Below, piece after piece: positions 43,541 to 52,924 of a stretch of DNA of 64,000 nucleotides; the first letter of the stretch is position 1, and each line of letters opens with the position of its first letter. The DNA is from Acidithiobacillus sp. AMEEHan (GTDB taxonomy: Bacteria; Pseudomonadota; Gammaproteobacteria; Acidithiobacillales; Acidithiobacillaceae). A program made the translations under genes and the position numbers. The stretch is from positions 1,176,001 through 1,240,000 of the forward strand of contig NZ_CP118747.1 in the NCBI RefSeq assembly GCF_030996345.1. The letters run 5' to 3'. The notes below the pieces were generated by a model that was not told the DNA's origin, searched no databases, and saw only the letters and a list, made by a program, of their open reading frames with translations.

Positions 43541-46090
43541 CTAGCCAAGACTGGCGCCGTCCGCTACCAGGGGCGTCAGATGCCAGATATCAGCGTTGTA
43601 TTCGCGGATGGTGCGATCGCTGGAGAATATCCCGCTCGCCGCCGTATTGCGGATGCTGAAACGCAGCCATTCGTCCTGATCTCGCCACAGTTCCGCTACC
43701 TCCTGCTGTTTCTGCTTGTAACTGGTGAAGTCGGCCAGCACCATCCACGGATCATGCGGCGAAAGGACGGCGTCCAGCAGACAATCAAAAAGGCCAAAAT
43801 CATAGGGATTGAAATAGCCGCTGCGGATGAGCTGCAGGACACGCTCCAGATCCTGGTCGGCATCGACGAAATACTGCGGCTGATACTGGCTGCGCAGGTG
43901 AGCGACTTCCTCGGCATTCAGGCCAAAGAGAAAAAAGTGGTCACCGCCCACGGCGTCACGGATCTCGATGTTGGCACCATCCAGGGTACCGATCGTCAAT
44001 GCCCCGTTCATCATGAATTTCATGTTCCCGGTACCTGATGCCTCCTTGCCAGCAGTGGAAATCTGCTCGGAAAGGTCGGTGGCGGTACAGATCTTTTCCA
44101 TCAGTGACACCCGATAGTCGGGCAGAAATACCACGCGCAGCAGACCATCGGTGTCAGGATCGGCATTGATGGTGCGCGCAATTTCGTTGATGAAGCGAAT
44201 GATGCGTTTGGCCATGAAATATCCCGGCGCCGCCTTGCCGGCAAAGAGCACGTTGCGCGGCGTGAAAGCATCTAGATCGCCGCGCTTGATGCGGTCGTAG
44301 AGGTGCACCACATGCAGGGCGTTGAGCAACTGGCGCTTATATTCGTGGATGCGTTTGACCTGGGTATCGAGCAAGGCGCCGGGGATCATGGCCACCCCGG
44401 TCTGCTCGCCGATGATGTCGAAGAGCGCTGCTTTGTTGGCGGCGCGGATCTTGGCCCAGCTCTTGCGAAACCGACCGTCATCGGCAAAGGGCGCCAGCGC
44501 TTGCAGCCCGGCCAGGTCCCGCTGCCAGTCACTGCCGATCTTGGCGCTGATCAGCTTGCACAGCTCGGGATTGGCAGACTGCAGCCAGCGGCGCGGGGTG
44601 ACGCCATTGGTCTTGTTGTTGAAGCGTTCCGGCCAGAGCTGGTAGAAGTCGTGAAACAGCTCCTGGCAGAGAAGCTCGGTATGCAGAGCAGCAACGCCGT
44701 TGATCGAAAAGCTCCCGACCACCGCCAGATGGGCCATGCGCACCATTGGGTCCGGGCCCTCTTCGATCAAGGAGATACGGCTGAGCAGACTGCTGTCGCC
44801 GGGGTGGGTGCGGGCCACCTCGCGTAGGAAGCGCGCGTTGATCTCGTAAATGATCTCCAACACCCGCGGTAGGAGCTGGCGGAAGAGTCGCACCGGCCAG
44901 CGCTCCAACGCTTCGGGGAGCAGGGTATGATTGGTATAGGCCATGGTGTTACTGGTGATCTTCCAGGCACGGTCCCAAGCCAGGCCGTGCTCGTCGATCA
45001 ACAGGCGCATGAGTTCGGCCACCGAGATGCTGGGATGGGTGTCATTGAGTTGAAAGACGTGCTTCTCGGCGAAGCGGGAGAAATCTCTACCGTGGTTCGC
45101 CACCCAGTCGGCAAGTACGTCCTGCAAGCTGGCAGAGGCGAGGAAATACTGCTGGCGCAGACGAAGTTCCTTGCCGTTTTCGCTGCTGTCGTTGGGGTAG
45201 AGTACCATGCTGATGTGCTCGGCGGCGTTTTTCGCGGCAACTGCCTCGGGGTAGGCTCCCGCGTTGAACTCGCCGAGATCGAAAACGTCGGTGGCGGCGG
45301 CACGCCATAGGCGCAAGGTATTGACGATGCCATTGGCATAGCCGGGAATGGGGATGTCGTAGGGCACGGCCAGAACATCGTGGGTATCTACCCAGCGAAA
45401 GCGATTTTTGCCGGCAGCGTCGAGATAGGCTTCGCTGCGCCCGCCATAGGAAACGCGGCGCACCCGCTCTGGACGTCTGATCTCCCAAGGATAGCCATTT
45501 TTCAGCCAGTGGTCGGGCTCTTCGACCTGTTCTCCATGAATGATTTCCTGGCGGAACATGCCATAAGCGTAGCGGATGCCATAGCCCGTAACCGGCAGGG
45601 CGAGGCTTGCGCAACTGTCGAGAAAGCAGGCAGCCAGGCGGCCGAGGCCACCATTACCGAGGCCAGCATCAGCCTCTTTTTCGGCCAGCTCCGCCAGCTG
45701 CCACCCTTGCGAGCTCAGTGCCGTCTCGGCGGCATCCTCGAGTTTCAGGTTGAGCAGGGTGTTGTTCAGGCTGCGTCCGAGGAGAAATTCCAGGGAAAGA
45801 TAGAACGCCCGTTTCCCTTGCATTGCTGCGCGTTGTTCCTGGGTTTGGTTCCAGCGCTCCACCAGTCGGTCCCGCAGGGCCATGCCCAGGGCGATATAGA
45901 CGCTACGCGAAAACTTGTCGGCAGCCGCCTCGCTGGGCGCAATGCCCAGGCTGCGGAAAAGATAGTGTTGGGTGTCCTGACAAAGGGCCTCGGCATCCAT
46001 GCCCAGAGGAGGGAGAGTACATTCGGCGTTCTTGCTGCGTTTGCGTATCACGACGGACTCCTTCTTCGCTGCCGGACTCAAGCTCAGCAT
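43541..46090 (-). CDS. glgP: Glycogen/alpha-glucan phosphorylase
   Basis: Releases glucose 1-phosphate from glycogen or maltodextrins. An N-terminal FYLSLEFLLGRSLNNTLLNL block and LGNGGLGRLAACFLDS are typical of GT35 phosphorylases. The PLP site is EASGTGNMKFMMNGALTIGTLDGANIEI, containing the Schiff-base lysine and the glucose-1-P pocket. 849 residues matches E. coli GlgP/MalP. No other glg genes are in the window. It is separated from gpmI by 37 nt. Confidence 0.95.
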   Translation of the reverse strand: MLSLSPAAKKESVVIRKRSKNAECTLPPLGMDAEALCQDTQHYLFRSLGIAPSEAAADKFSRSVYIALGMALRDRLVERWNQTQEQRAAMQGKRAFYLSLEFLLGRSLNNTLLNLKLEDAAETALSSQGWQLAELAEKEADAGLGNGGLGRLAACFLDSCASLALPVTGYGIRYAYGMFRQEIIHGEQVEEPDHWLKNGYPWEIRRPERVRRVSYGGRSEAYLDAAGKNRFRWVDTHDVLAVPYDIPIPGYANGIVNTLRLWRAAATDVFDLGEFNAGAYPEAVAAKNAAEHISMVLYPNDSSENGKELRLRQQYFLASASLQDVLADWVANHGRDFSRFAEKHVFQLNDTHPSISVAELMRLLIDEHGLAWDRAWKITSNTMAYTNHTLLPEALERWPVRLFRQLLPRVLEIIYEINARFLREVARTHPGDSSLLSRISLIEEGPDPMVRMAHLAVVGSFSINGVAALHTELLCQELFHDFYQLWPERFNNKTNGVTPRRWLQSANPELCKLISAKIGSDWQRDLAGLQALAPFADDGRFRKSWAKIRAANKAALFDIIGEQTGVAMIPGALLDTQVKRIHEYKRQLLNALHVVHLYDRIKRGDLDAFTPRNVLFAGKAAPGYFMAKRIIRFINEIARTINADPDTDGLLRVVFLPDYRVSLMEKICTATDLSEQISTAGKEASGTGNMKFMMNGALTIGTLDGANIEIRDAVGGDHFFLFGLNAEEVAHLRSQYQPQYFVDADQDLERVLQLIRSGYFNPYDFGLFDCLLDAVLSPHDPWMVLADFTSYKQKQQEVAELWRDQDEWLRFSIRNTAASGIFSSDRTIREYNADIWHLTPLVADGASLG

Positions 46091-46194
46091 AGATCCTTTT
46101 TATGGCCTTGAGAAGCGTCCGCAAGCTTGCCTTTTGCAGATTTCCTCGCCATGGTAGCCGCTCTGGCAAGGTGCGACTGGGGAGCAGCAAACAG

Positions 46195-46581
46195 ATGGCA
46201 AAATCTTTGGCAGACTTTATCCGCGAGGCGCGGGCACAAATCTCTGAAGTTGATTGCGATACGGTGGAGGAATGGCTGGACGCCGGCGAAGATGTGTTGA
46301 TCGTCGATGTGCGTGAAACGGAGGATTTTCGTCGAGCGCGATTGCCTGGAGCCTATCATGTCCCGCGCGGTCATTTGGAGGCGCTGGCGGACCTCGAGTA
46401 TGGCAAGGCGCACCCGGAATTGTCCCGGGCGCGGGAGCGTCGAGTCTTGCTCTACTGCGACAGTGGCACTCGTTCAGCCTTCGCCGCCGTTACCCTGGCG
46501 CAGATGGGCTTCGCCCAGGTCTACAGCCTGGCCGGCGGCATGGTCGTCTGGGAGGCCGAGGATAAGCCCATCGAAATCTGA
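46195..46581 (+). CDS. Rhodanese-domain protein
   Basis: Single-domain sulfurtransferase (128 residues), likely transferring sulfane sulfur or thiosulfate sulfur. VLIVDVRETEDFRRARLPGAYHVP is the N-terminal rhodanese motif, and LLYCDSGTRSAFAA holds the active-site cysteine (C88) in a CxxGxRS loop. No signal peptide. Start ATG 46195 is preceded by GGGGAG; the frame extends upstream to 46102 over the divergent glgP 5' region but begins without RBS. Sulfur-oxidising acidophiles carry many rhodaneses, but its partner is unknown. Confidence 0.87.
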   Translation: MAKSLADFIREARAQISEVDCDTVEEWLDAGEDVLIVDVRETEDFRRARLPGAYHVPRGHLEALADLEYGKAHPELSRARERRVLLYCDSGTRSAFAAVTLAQMGFAQVYSLAGGMVVWEAEDKPIEI

Positions 46582-46582
46582 A

Positions 46583-47527
46583 TCAGGCAGGTAATGCCGC
46601 GCCAAAACTGTCCTGGTAACGCTGCGCAAACTCGGCGTGCGTGAAGTGGTGGTTCTGGGTGCCAGCAACCTCAATCTTGTAAGCGCCCATCAGCGACGCA
46701 ATGCGGCCGCAGGTAGCCCACGGCAAATCGTGCTCCAGGCCATAGAGTAGGCCGGCGCGGTAGGCGTCACCGCAGCCGGTGGGATCGACGACGGCACTGG
46801 CCTTGGCGGCAGGAATCCGAATTTCTTCTGCGCCTTGGTAAATAGAGGATCCCTTCTCGCCCTGCGTGACGATCAATGCCTTGAGCTTGGCGCGCAGGGT
46901 TGTCAGGTCCCAACCCGTGCGCGACTGGATCATCCCGCATTCGTAGTCGTTGACGCTGAGATAGTCGGCCTCGCTGATCATCCGCCGCAGGGTGTCGCCG
47001 TCGAAGAGGGGTAATGCCTGGCCGGGATCGAAAATGGTCTGCACCCCGGCGCTGCGCAGGTCGCTCAGATGTTGCACCATGGCATCGAGTCCGTCGGGGG
47101 CGACGATGCCCCAGCGGCTACCTGCCGGTATGCGACCAGCAAGACGATTGCTGCCCGCCTGCATCATGGCTCCAGGATGGAAGGCGGTGATTTGGTTGTC
47201 ATCGAGGTCCGTGGTGATGAACGCCTGTGCGGTATATTGATCGTCGCGGACCACAATATGGCTACGGGCAATGCCAAGATGCTGCAGATGTTCGGCATAG
47301 GGGCCGAAGTCCTGGCCAACGGTGCCGACGATTAGCGGCTCGCCGCCGAGAAGCTTGAGGTTGTACGCGATGTTGCCGGCGCAACCGCCAAAGTCGCGGC
47401 GCATCTCGGGTACGGTGAAGGACACGTTCAGCATATGCACGCGATCGGGCAGGATGTGCTCCTGAAAGCGGTCCTGAAAGACCATGATGGTATCGAAGGC
47501 GAGGGAACCACAGATGAGGGTCGGCAT
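46583..47527 (-). CDS. PfkB-family kinase, probably adenosine kinase
   Basis: Ribokinase-like sugar/nucleoside kinase (314 residues). ICGSLAFDTIM starts the fold, RRDFGGCAGNIAYNLKLLGG is the substrate GG motif and DPTGCGDAYRAGLLYGL is the ATP/anion-hole motif with the catalytic aspartate. The DFGGCAGNIAYNL form resembles bacterial adenosine kinase-like proteins. The neighbouring metK/ahcY genes support adenosine removal after SAH hydrolysis. Start ATG 47527 has AGGAGA 5-6 nt upstream; a longer frame to 47575 lacks this. It faces the rhodanese gene tail to tail, 1 base apart. Substrate assignment is inferred. Confidence 0.65.
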   Translation of the reverse strand: MPTLICGSLAFDTIMVFQDRFQEHILPDRVHMLNVSFTVPEMRRDFGGCAGNIAYNLKLLGGEPLIVGTVGQDFGPYAEHLQHLGIARSHIVVRDDQYTAQAFITTDLDDNQITAFHPGAMMQAGSNRLAGRIPAGSRWGIVAPDGLDAMVQHLSDLRSAGVQTIFDPGQALPLFDGDTLRRMISEADYLSVNDYECGMIQSRTGWDLTTLRAKLKALIVTQGEKGSSIYQGAEEIRIPAAKASAVVDPTGCGDAYRAGLLYGLEHDLPWATCGRIASLMGAYKIEVAGTQNHHFTHAEFAQRYQDSFGAALPA

Positions 47528-47596
47528 GGAATCTCCTGTTGATTTTTTGCAACGGATACTAGTGGTAATTTGCACGATTGAGGACTAGAATGTAGC

Positions 47597-47611
47597 CATT
47601 GTACGACAATG
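47597..47611. promoter_or_regulatory. Perfect 15-bp dyad upstream of outer-membrane gene
   Basis: CATTGT-ACG-ACAATG is a perfect 6+3+6 inverted repeat, 17 nt before the outer-membrane gene start and in the divergent interval with the PfkB gene. It could be an operator for a dimeric regulator. No regulator gene is adjacent. Confidence 0.3.
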
Positions 47612-47627
47612 TAATGATCAGGTGCGA

Positions 47628-48227
47628 ATGATGTGGGGTTTGGGGCTTGTTTCTGGATTGCTGTTTGCTGGGCTGGTAGCGCTGCCAGCCTCGGCAATGG
47701 CTGCCCCGGACCAGCCGTATGTCAACCTGTTTGGCGGCAACACGTTCTTTGGCTCAGGTAGCCACCTCGATGGCGGGGGTACGGTAGGTCTGCGTGTCGG
47801 GCAGCGTCTGGGGCGGCATCTGGGTATCGAAGCGCAGGTGGCGTCGGCCTTTGCGCGACTCCAAGATCAGAACCAAGGCAACGCCAATCAGTACAGTGGT
47901 TCCGTTATCGGCAACTATTATACCTTTTCCGGGGATTCCTCTCCGTACCTCTCCCTAGGGCTTGGCGCTTCGAGTGACGTCTTCAACCAACAGATTGGTC
48001 GGGGAACATCGCTGATGGGGATCTTTGGCCTTGGCTATGAGCAGCGCATCGGGGATCACTTCGGCCTGCGTTTCGGTGTGCAAGATCACCTTTTGTTCGA
48101 CACCCCGCAGGCGCAGGGCGGGCCGCTGAACAACATTCAAATCACGGGCGGCATCTCCTATTTTTGGGGCGGCAGTGAAGGAAAGCGCGTCTTCCCCATC
48201 GTTGCGCCGACGCAATCCGGGTCTTGA
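47628..48227 (+). CDS. Predicted outer-membrane beta-barrel protein
   Basis: A 199-residue protein with a signal peptide (MMWGLGLVSGLLFAGLVALPASAMA) and alternating amphipathic strands, e.g. GGTVGLRVGQRLGRHLGIEAQV and GIFGLGYEQRIGDHFGLRFGVQDHLL, resembling OmpA-like or OMP-beta-brl 8-strand barrels. It ends in VFPIVAPTQSGS, without the usual terminal aromatic. ATG 47628 is chosen; GTG 47622 and ATG 47631 are also in frame. It lies between the PfkB and metK genes. Specific role unknown. Confidence 0.6.
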   Translation: MMWGLGLVSGLLFAGLVALPASAMAAPDQPYVNLFGGNTFFGSGSHLDGGGTVGLRVGQRLGRHLGIEAQVASAFARLQDQNQGNANQYSGSVIGNYYTFSGDSSPYLSLGLGASSDVFNQQIGRGTSLMGIFGLGYEQRIGDHFGLRFGVQDHLLFDTPQAQGGPLNNIQITGGISYFWGGSEGKRVFPIVAPTQSGS

Positions 48228-48339
48228 GGGTTTTTCGCGCTGGCAATGAGCGCCTTTCAGTTTCTTGTGCTTTGACCCTCTGCTATATTTGCCTCACTTT
48301 TCTGCGATTGACATCGCCAGCAGCCGAGGAGTCGTCCGC

Positions 48340-49509
48340 ATGTCCAAAACCCATCTCTTCACCTCCGAGTCCGTATCCGAAGGCCATCCCGATAAGGTGG
48401 CGGACCAGATTTCCGACGCCATTCTCGATGCGATCCTGGTGCAGGACCCGCGGGGGCGAGTCGCTGCCGAAACGCTAATCACCACCGGCTTGATCGTCCT
48501 TGCTGGCGAGATCACCACCACGGCGCAGGTGGACTACGCCGACGTGGCGCGGCAGACGGTGCGCCGGATTGGCTACGATTCCTCGGAGATGGGTTTTGAC
48601 TGGGCCTCCTGCGCCGTCGTGCAGACTCTCGACAAACAGTCGCCGGACATTGCGCAGGGCGTCGATGAGGGTGCTGGCCTGGACCTGGATCAGGGAGCCG
48701 GCGATCAGGGGCTGATGTTTGGATTCGCCTGCGACGAAACCGACGTGCTGATGCCCACGCCAATCTACTTTGCGCACCGCCTGACCGAACGGCAGGCCCT
48801 GGTGCGCAAGGATGGCCGCTTGCCGTGGTTGCGTCCGGATGCCAAAAGTCAGGTGACGGTGCGCTACGAGGATGGCCGCCCAGTGGCCATCGACGCGGTG
48901 GTTCTCTCGACGCAGCACAGCCCGGATGTGACCCACAGTGACTTGGTGGAAGCCGTGCGCGAGGAAATCATCAAGCCGGTCTTGCCGCCAGAGATGCTGC
49001 ACAAGGGCACTCAATACTTCATCAACCCTACGGGCCGTTTCGTGATTGGCGGACCCGTGGGCGACTGCGGTCTGACCGGACGGAAGATTATCGTCGATAC
49101 CTATGGCGGTCAGGGTAGCCACGGTGGCGGTGCCTTCTCGGGCAAAGATCCCTCCAAGGTCGATCGCTCCTCATCCTACGCCGGTCGCTACGTGGCGAAG
49201 AATATCGTTGCCGCCGGCCTGGCCAAGCGCTGTGAGGTGCAGGTGGCCTATGCCATCGGCATTTCCCAGCCGGTCAGTCTGATGGTCGACACCTTCGGTA
49301 CCGGCGTGATCGACGACGATCGTATCGCCGCCATCGTGCGCGAGCACTTCGACCTGCGCCCCAAGGGCATCATTCAGATGCTGGATCTGCTGCGGCCCAT
49401 TTACGGCAAGACCGCCGCGTATGGGCACTTTGGCCGTGAAGAGCCGGAGTTTACCTGGGAGCGCACCGATCGTGCCGCTGCCTTACGCGCGGCGGCAGGT
49501 CTGAACTGA
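48340..49509 (+). CDS. metK: S-adenosylmethionine synthetase
   Basis: Makes SAM from methionine and [29 protein letters not shown] is the conserved start, [17 protein letters not shown] is the ATP-binding hexapeptide block and [16 protein letters not shown] the P-loop-like GGGAFSxKDPxKVDRS motif. Total 389 residues. ATG 48340 has GAGGAG about 9 nt upstream. The upstream gap holds no convincing SAM riboswitch. ahcY follows with an SAH riboswitch between. Confidence 0.96.
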   Translation: MSKTHLFTSESVSEGHPDKVADQISDAILDAILVQDPRGRVAAETLITTGLIVLAGEITTTAQVDYADVARQTVRRIGYDSSEMGFDWASCAVVQTLDKQSPDIAQGVDEGAGLDLDQGAGDQGLMFGFACDETDVLMPTPIYFAHRLTERQALVRKDGRLPWLRPDAKSQVTVRYEDGRPVAIDAVVLSTQHSPDVTHSDLVEAVREEIIKPVLPPEMLHKGTQYFINPTGRFVIGGPVGDCGLTGRKIIVDTYGGQGSHGGGAFSGKDPSKVDRSSSYAGRYVAKNIVAAGLAKRCEVQVAYAIGISQPVSLMVDTFGTGVIDDDRIAAIVREHFDLRPKGIIQMLDLLRPIYGKTAAYGHFGREEPEFTWERTDRAAALRAAAGLN

Positions 49510-49516
49510 TTTCCTG

Positions 49517-49592
49517 CCCGTGCCGAGGGGCGCTGCAGCCATCGCGGTCTGATGGTCAGGCTCGGCACGGGTCTTTGCTACAACCGCGCTCG
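49517..49592 (+). ncRNA. S-adenosylhomocysteine (SAH) riboswitch
   Basis: P1 stem CCCGTGCCGAG (49517-49527) pairs perfectly with CTCGGCACGGG (49561-49571). Between them is GAGGGGCGCTGCAGCC, the conserved GAGGRGCGCUGC core. A small stem CCATC (49539-49543)/GATGG (49551-49555) follows, and CAGGCTCGG closes it. AACCGCGCTCG (49582-49592) is the 3' pseudoknot partner of GGGGCGC. This is the known SAH riboswitch layout that activates ahcY expression when SAH accumulates. It is located just before the ahcY Shine-Dalgarno AAGGAG (49599-49604). Confidence 0.9.
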
Positions 49593-49615
49593 TCTTTCAA
49601 AGGAGTGATATCCCG

Positions 49616-51022
49616 ATGAATGCCGTGTTGCAAGACCAAGCTGATTACAAAGTTGCCGATCTGTCCCTGGCCAACTGGGGACGTCAGGAGATTCGCATTG
49701 CCGAGACGGAAATGCCCGCCTTGCTGCGGATCCGCGAAAAATATCGTGCCGAACAGCCCCTCAAAGGTGCCCGGATTTCCGGCTGTATCCACATGACCAT
49801 CCAGACTGCCGTCCTCATCGAAACCCTCGTGGCCCTCGGGGCGGAAGTCCGCTGGTCTTCCTGCAACATCTTCTCTACCCAGGATCAGGCGGCAGCGGCC
49901 ATTGCCGCAGCGGGGATCCCGGTTTTTGCCTGGAAGGGCGAGACCGAAGAAGAGTACTGGTGGTGTGTGGAACAGACCATCACCGGCCCAGGGGGCTGGA
50001 GGCCGAACATGATCCTCGACGATGGCGGTGACCTGACCGGTCTCTTGCATGCAAAGCATCCAGAGTTGTTGAGTGAAATCCACGGCGTTTCGGAAGAGAC
50101 CACCACCGGTGTTCATCGCCTCTGGGAAATGCTGAAAGAAGGCAGTCTCAAGATCCCGGCCATCAACGTCAATGATGCGGTGACCAAGAGCAAAAACGAC
50201 AATAAATACGGCTGTCGTCACTCTCTGAATGACGCCATCAAGCGCGCTACTGATCACCTGCTTTCCGGCAAACGCGCCCTGGTGCTGGGTTATGGCGATG
50301 TCGGCAAGGGTTCCGCCGCTTCCTTGCGCCAGGAAGGGATGATCGTGCGGGTGACCGAGGTCGACCCGATCTGCGCCATGCAGGCGTGCATGGATGGCTA
50401 CGAAGTGGTGTCGCCCTATCGGGACGGTGTGGATGACGGGTCGGACGCCTGCATCAACCGGGAGTTGCTGGCGCAGACTGACCTGCTGGTTACCGCCACC
50501 GGCAATTTCAACGTCTGCAACAGTCGCATGCTGGCGGCGCTGAAGAATGGTGCGGTGGTCTGTAATATTGGTCATTTCGACAACGAGATCGATACTGCGT
50601 ACATGCGCAAGGCATGGGCATGGGAAGAGGTCAAGCCGCAGGTGCACAAGGTCTATCGCGATGCGAGCAGTGGCAGTACGGTTGATCCAGCCAGCAATAA
50701 TTACCTGATTCTTCTTTCCGAGGGACGCTTGGTGAATCTGGGTAACGCCACCGGCCACCCCAGCCGCATCATGGATGGCTCCTTTGCCAACCAGGTCTTG
50801 GCGCAGATCCACCTGTATCAGGCAGGCTTTGCGAAGTTGTCCGACGCGGAAAAGGCCAAGGCGATACGGGTGGATGTGCTGCCCAAGCAGCTCGACGAGG
50901 AGGTGGCACGCTACATGGTCGAGGGCTTTGCCGGAGTGATTACGCAATTGACTGCGGAGCAGGCGAATTACTTGGGCGTGCCAGTGGACGGCCCGTTCAA
51001 GAACGACGCCTACCGCTACTGA
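49616..51022 (+). CDS. ahcY: S-adenosylhomocysteine hydrolase
   Basis: Splits SAH to homocysteine and adenosine with NAD+. [21 protein letters not shown] and [15 protein letters not shown] carry active-site residues. The NAD fold is [20 protein letters not shown], and the C-terminus ends YRY, as in the family. At 468 residues it includes the roughly 40-residue insertion typical of many bacterial AhcY. AAGGAG precedes ATG 49616, so it is probably controlled by the upstream riboswitch. metF starts at its overlapping ATGA. Confidence 0.97.
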   Translation: MNAVLQDQADYKVADLSLANWGRQEIRIAETEMPALLRIREKYRAEQPLKGARISGCIHMTIQTAVLIETLVALGAEVRWSSCNIFSTQDQAAAAIAAAGIPVFAWKGETEEEYWWCVEQTITGPGGWRPNMILDDGGDLTGLLHAKHPELLSEIHGVSEETTTGVHRLWEMLKEGSLKIPAINVNDAVTKSKNDNKYGCRHSLNDAIKRATDHLLSGKRALVLGYGDVGKGSAASLRQEGMIVRVTEVDPICAMQACMDGYEVVSPYRDGVDDGSDACINRELLAQTDLLVTATGNFNVCNSRMLAALKNGAVVCNIGHFDNEIDTAYMRKAWAWEEVKPQVHKVYRDASSGSTVDPASNNYLILLSEGRLVNLGNATGHPSRIMDGSFANQVLAQIHLYQAGFAKLSDAEKAKAIRVDVLPKQLDEEVARYMVEGFAGVITQLTAEQANYLGVPVDGPFKNDAYRY

Positions 51023-51848
51023 TGAAGGCGCCGGAAATCTCGGTGGAGTTTTTTCCACCGAAGAATTCGGCGGGCGAAGAGCGCTTACGCGAGAGCATGG
51101 CCGCCCTGGCGGCCTTGCGCCCGGCCTATGCCTCGGTTACCTATGGCGCTGGCGGTTCCACCCAGGAGCGCACTCTGGCTACGGTGCGCCTCATCCAGCA
51201 GCAGGATGGCTATGAGGCAGTGCCGCACCTCACCTGCATCGGTTCTACCGAGGCGGGGATTCGGGAGCTTCTGCAGCGTTATCGAGACTGGGGAGTGCGG
51301 CGGATCGTTGCCCTGCGCGGTGACCTGCCGGAAGGTATGGAGAATCCGGGCTTTTTTCGTCACGCCAGCGATCTCGTCGCCTTCATCCGTGACTTTGGTG
51401 GCTTCGAGATTTTTGCTTCCGCCTATCCGGAGGTCCATCCGCAGGCGCAGCATGCGCGCGCCGATCTGGACTATCTCGTAGCCAAAGTCGAGGCTGGGGT
51501 CGATGCGCTCATCACCCAGTATTTTTATAACCCCGATGCCTATCTGCAACTTCGCGATTTATTGCAGCATCGGGGGTAACGGTGCCGATCCTGGTTGGGG
51601 TGATGCCCATCCACAATTATGAGCAAATTGCTCGTTTTTCCGCCCAATGTGGAGCAGAGATTCCGCGCTATTTGCGCTTACTGCTGGAAGCCTACGCCGA
51701 TGAGCCGGAGGCGCAGCGCGAAGTGGCTGCCGACGTGGTCGCGCGCCAGTGCGATCTCCTGCTGCGGGAGGGGGCGCCAGGGCTGCACTTTTACACTTTG
51801 AACCAAGCGGACGCTACCCTCGCCATCGCGCAACGTCTGGATATTTGA
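51022..51848 (+). CDS. metF: Methylenetetrahydrofolate reductase, interrupted by a one-base frameshift
   Basis: FAD-dependent reduction of methylene-THF to methyl-THF for methionine synthesis. The first frame begins ISVEFFPPKNSAGEERL, TYGAGGSTQERTL, then FASAYPEVHPQA and LITQYFYNPDAYLQLRDLL, and stops after QHRG at 51579. The rest (VPILVGVMPIHNYEQIARFS to HFYTLNQADATL) is in another frame from about 51582. One base missing in a run of five G (51572-51576) explains the break; restoring it gives 275 residues, slightly shorter than E. coli MetF. Starts at the ahcY stop (ATGA). Truth of the frameshift is uncertain. Confidence 0.9.
51572..51576 (+). other. Frameshift site in metF (G-run one base short)
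   Basis: CAT-CGG-GGG-TAA has five G and creates a stop. Six G would read CAT-CGG-GGG-GTA-ACG-GTG and continue into VPILVGVMPI. Confidence 0.85.
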
Positions 51849-51872
51849 GCGATTCCACCGCGCTGATATACA
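51845..51872 (+). promoter_or_regulatory. Candidate promoter of phosphoribulokinase
   Basis: TTGAGC (51845-51850), overlapping the metF stop, and TATACA (51867-51872) are separated by 16 nt. The start codon at 51937 has AAGGAG 8 nt upstream. Confidence 0.4.
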
Positions 51873-51936
51873 CTCTTCGCTAATTCGCCGCGTCTGCCGC
51901 GCGCCACCCTTTCTTTGCCTATCAAGGAGCAGTTCC

Positions 51937-52797
51937 ATGTCCAAAAAACACCCCGTCATTGCGGTGACTGGATCCTCGGGTGCAGGTACCACGACCGTTA
52001 AACATGCCTTTCACGATATCTTCCACCGCTTGGATGTCAACCCGGTAGTGATCGAGGGCGATAGCTTCCACCGTTACAATCGCGTCGAAATGCGCGAAGC
52101 GATCGCCAAAGCTGCCGCCGAGGGCAAGACCATCAGCCATTTTGGACCGGAGGGGAATGATTTTGGCGCGCTAGAGGCCCTGTTCCGTCAATACGGCGAG
52201 ACCGGCACCGGCAAGATGCGTTACTACGTGCATGACGATGCCGAGGCCGAGCTGCGCGGCAGCGCGCCAGGAACTTTCACGCCCTGGCAGGACATTCCGT
52301 CGGGTACAGACCTGCTCTTTTATGAAGGTCTGCACGGCGGCGTGAAAACCGAGGAACACGATGTAGCCAACTATGTCGATCTGCTCGTGGGGGTGGTGCC
52401 GGTGGTCAATCTGGAATGGATCCAGAAGATCCATCGTGACAACGCCCAGCGCGGTTATTCGGCCGAGGCCATTGTCGATACCATCCTGCGGCGTATGCCC
52501 GACTATATCCACCACATCACCCCGCAGTTCAGTCGCACGCATATCAACTTCCAGCGGGTACCGATGGTGGATACCTCCAACCCCTTCATCGCCCGCGACA
52601 TTCCCACCCCGGACGAAAGTATGGTGGTGATTCGCTTCAGCGACCACAAGGAGGAGAATTTCCCATATCTGCTGCAGATGATTCCCGGTAGCTTCATGTC
52701 GCGCAAGAATACGATCGTCGTTCCGGGCAACAAAATGGGCTATGCCATGGAGCTGATTCTCGGGCCGCGTATCGAGCGGATGTTGTCGGAGCGCTGA
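51937..52797 (+). CDS. prkB: Phosphoribulokinase, class I
   Basis: Phosphorylates ribulose 5-phosphate to the Rubisco substrate in the Calvin cycle. The P-loop is AVTGSSGAGTTTVKHAF; EGDSFHRYNR follows, with LFYEGLHGGVKTEEHDVANYVDL (Walker-B-like) and FQRVPMVDTSNPF near the end. The 286 residues match the octameric proteobacterial form; some authors call it CbbP. AAGGAGCAGTTCC precedes the ATG. Followed by a strong terminator. Its lone position next to methyl-cycle genes, away from Rubisco, is common in acidithiobacilli by my recollection. Confidence 0.94.
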   Translation: MSKKHPVIAVTGSSGAGTTTVKHAFHDIFHRLDVNPVVIEGDSFHRYNRVEMREAIAKAAAEGKTISHFGPEGNDFGALEALFRQYGETGTGKMRYYVHDDAEAELRGSAPGTFTPWQDIPSGTDLLFYEGLHGGVKTEEHDVANYVDLLVGVVPVVNLEWIQKIHRDNAQRGYSAEAIVDTILRRMPDYIHHITPQFSRTHINFQRVPMVDTSNPFIARDIPTPDESMVVIRFSDHKEENFPYLLQMIPGSFMSRKNTIVVPGNKMGYAMELILGPRIERMLSER

Positions 52798-52823
52798 GTT
52801 CCAGGCGGGAATGGGGTTCAGGG

Positions 52824-52850
52824 AGCCGAGGCTGTCTCCTCGGCTTTTTT
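52824..52850 (+). terminator. Rho-independent terminator after phosphoribulokinase
   Basis: AGCCGAGG (52824-52831), loop CTGTCT, CCTCGGCT (52838-52845), then TTTTTT. The stem is eight perfect pairs and the T-run is immediate. Lies 27 nt after the stop codon. Confidence 0.92.
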
Positions 52851-52874
52851 CTGGAGAATTCACTGCGCGCCGCC

Positions 52875-52902
52875 TTGCAATTGTCGCGTAATTGGCTACT
52901 GT
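52875..52902 (+). promoter_or_regulatory. Weak candidate promoter of the pel operon
   Basis: TTGCAA (52875-52880) and TACTGT (52897-52902) with 16-nt spacing lie in the only gap before pelA, downstream of a strong terminator, so some promoter must be here. An AGGAGG (52914-52919) lies 5 nt before ATG 52925. Confidence 0.35.
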
Positions 52903-52924
52903 AATCAGCACGTAGGAGGGGCGT

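Noticed and set aside
48228-48339. SAM riboswitch ahead of metK
   Set aside because: No SAM-I, SAM-II or SAM/SAH core motif could be matched in the leader; only the SAH switch before ahcY is convincing.
49556-51058. 500-codon minus frame antisense to ahcY
   Set aside because: Shadow of the conserved AhcY gene; also lies over the SAH riboswitch.
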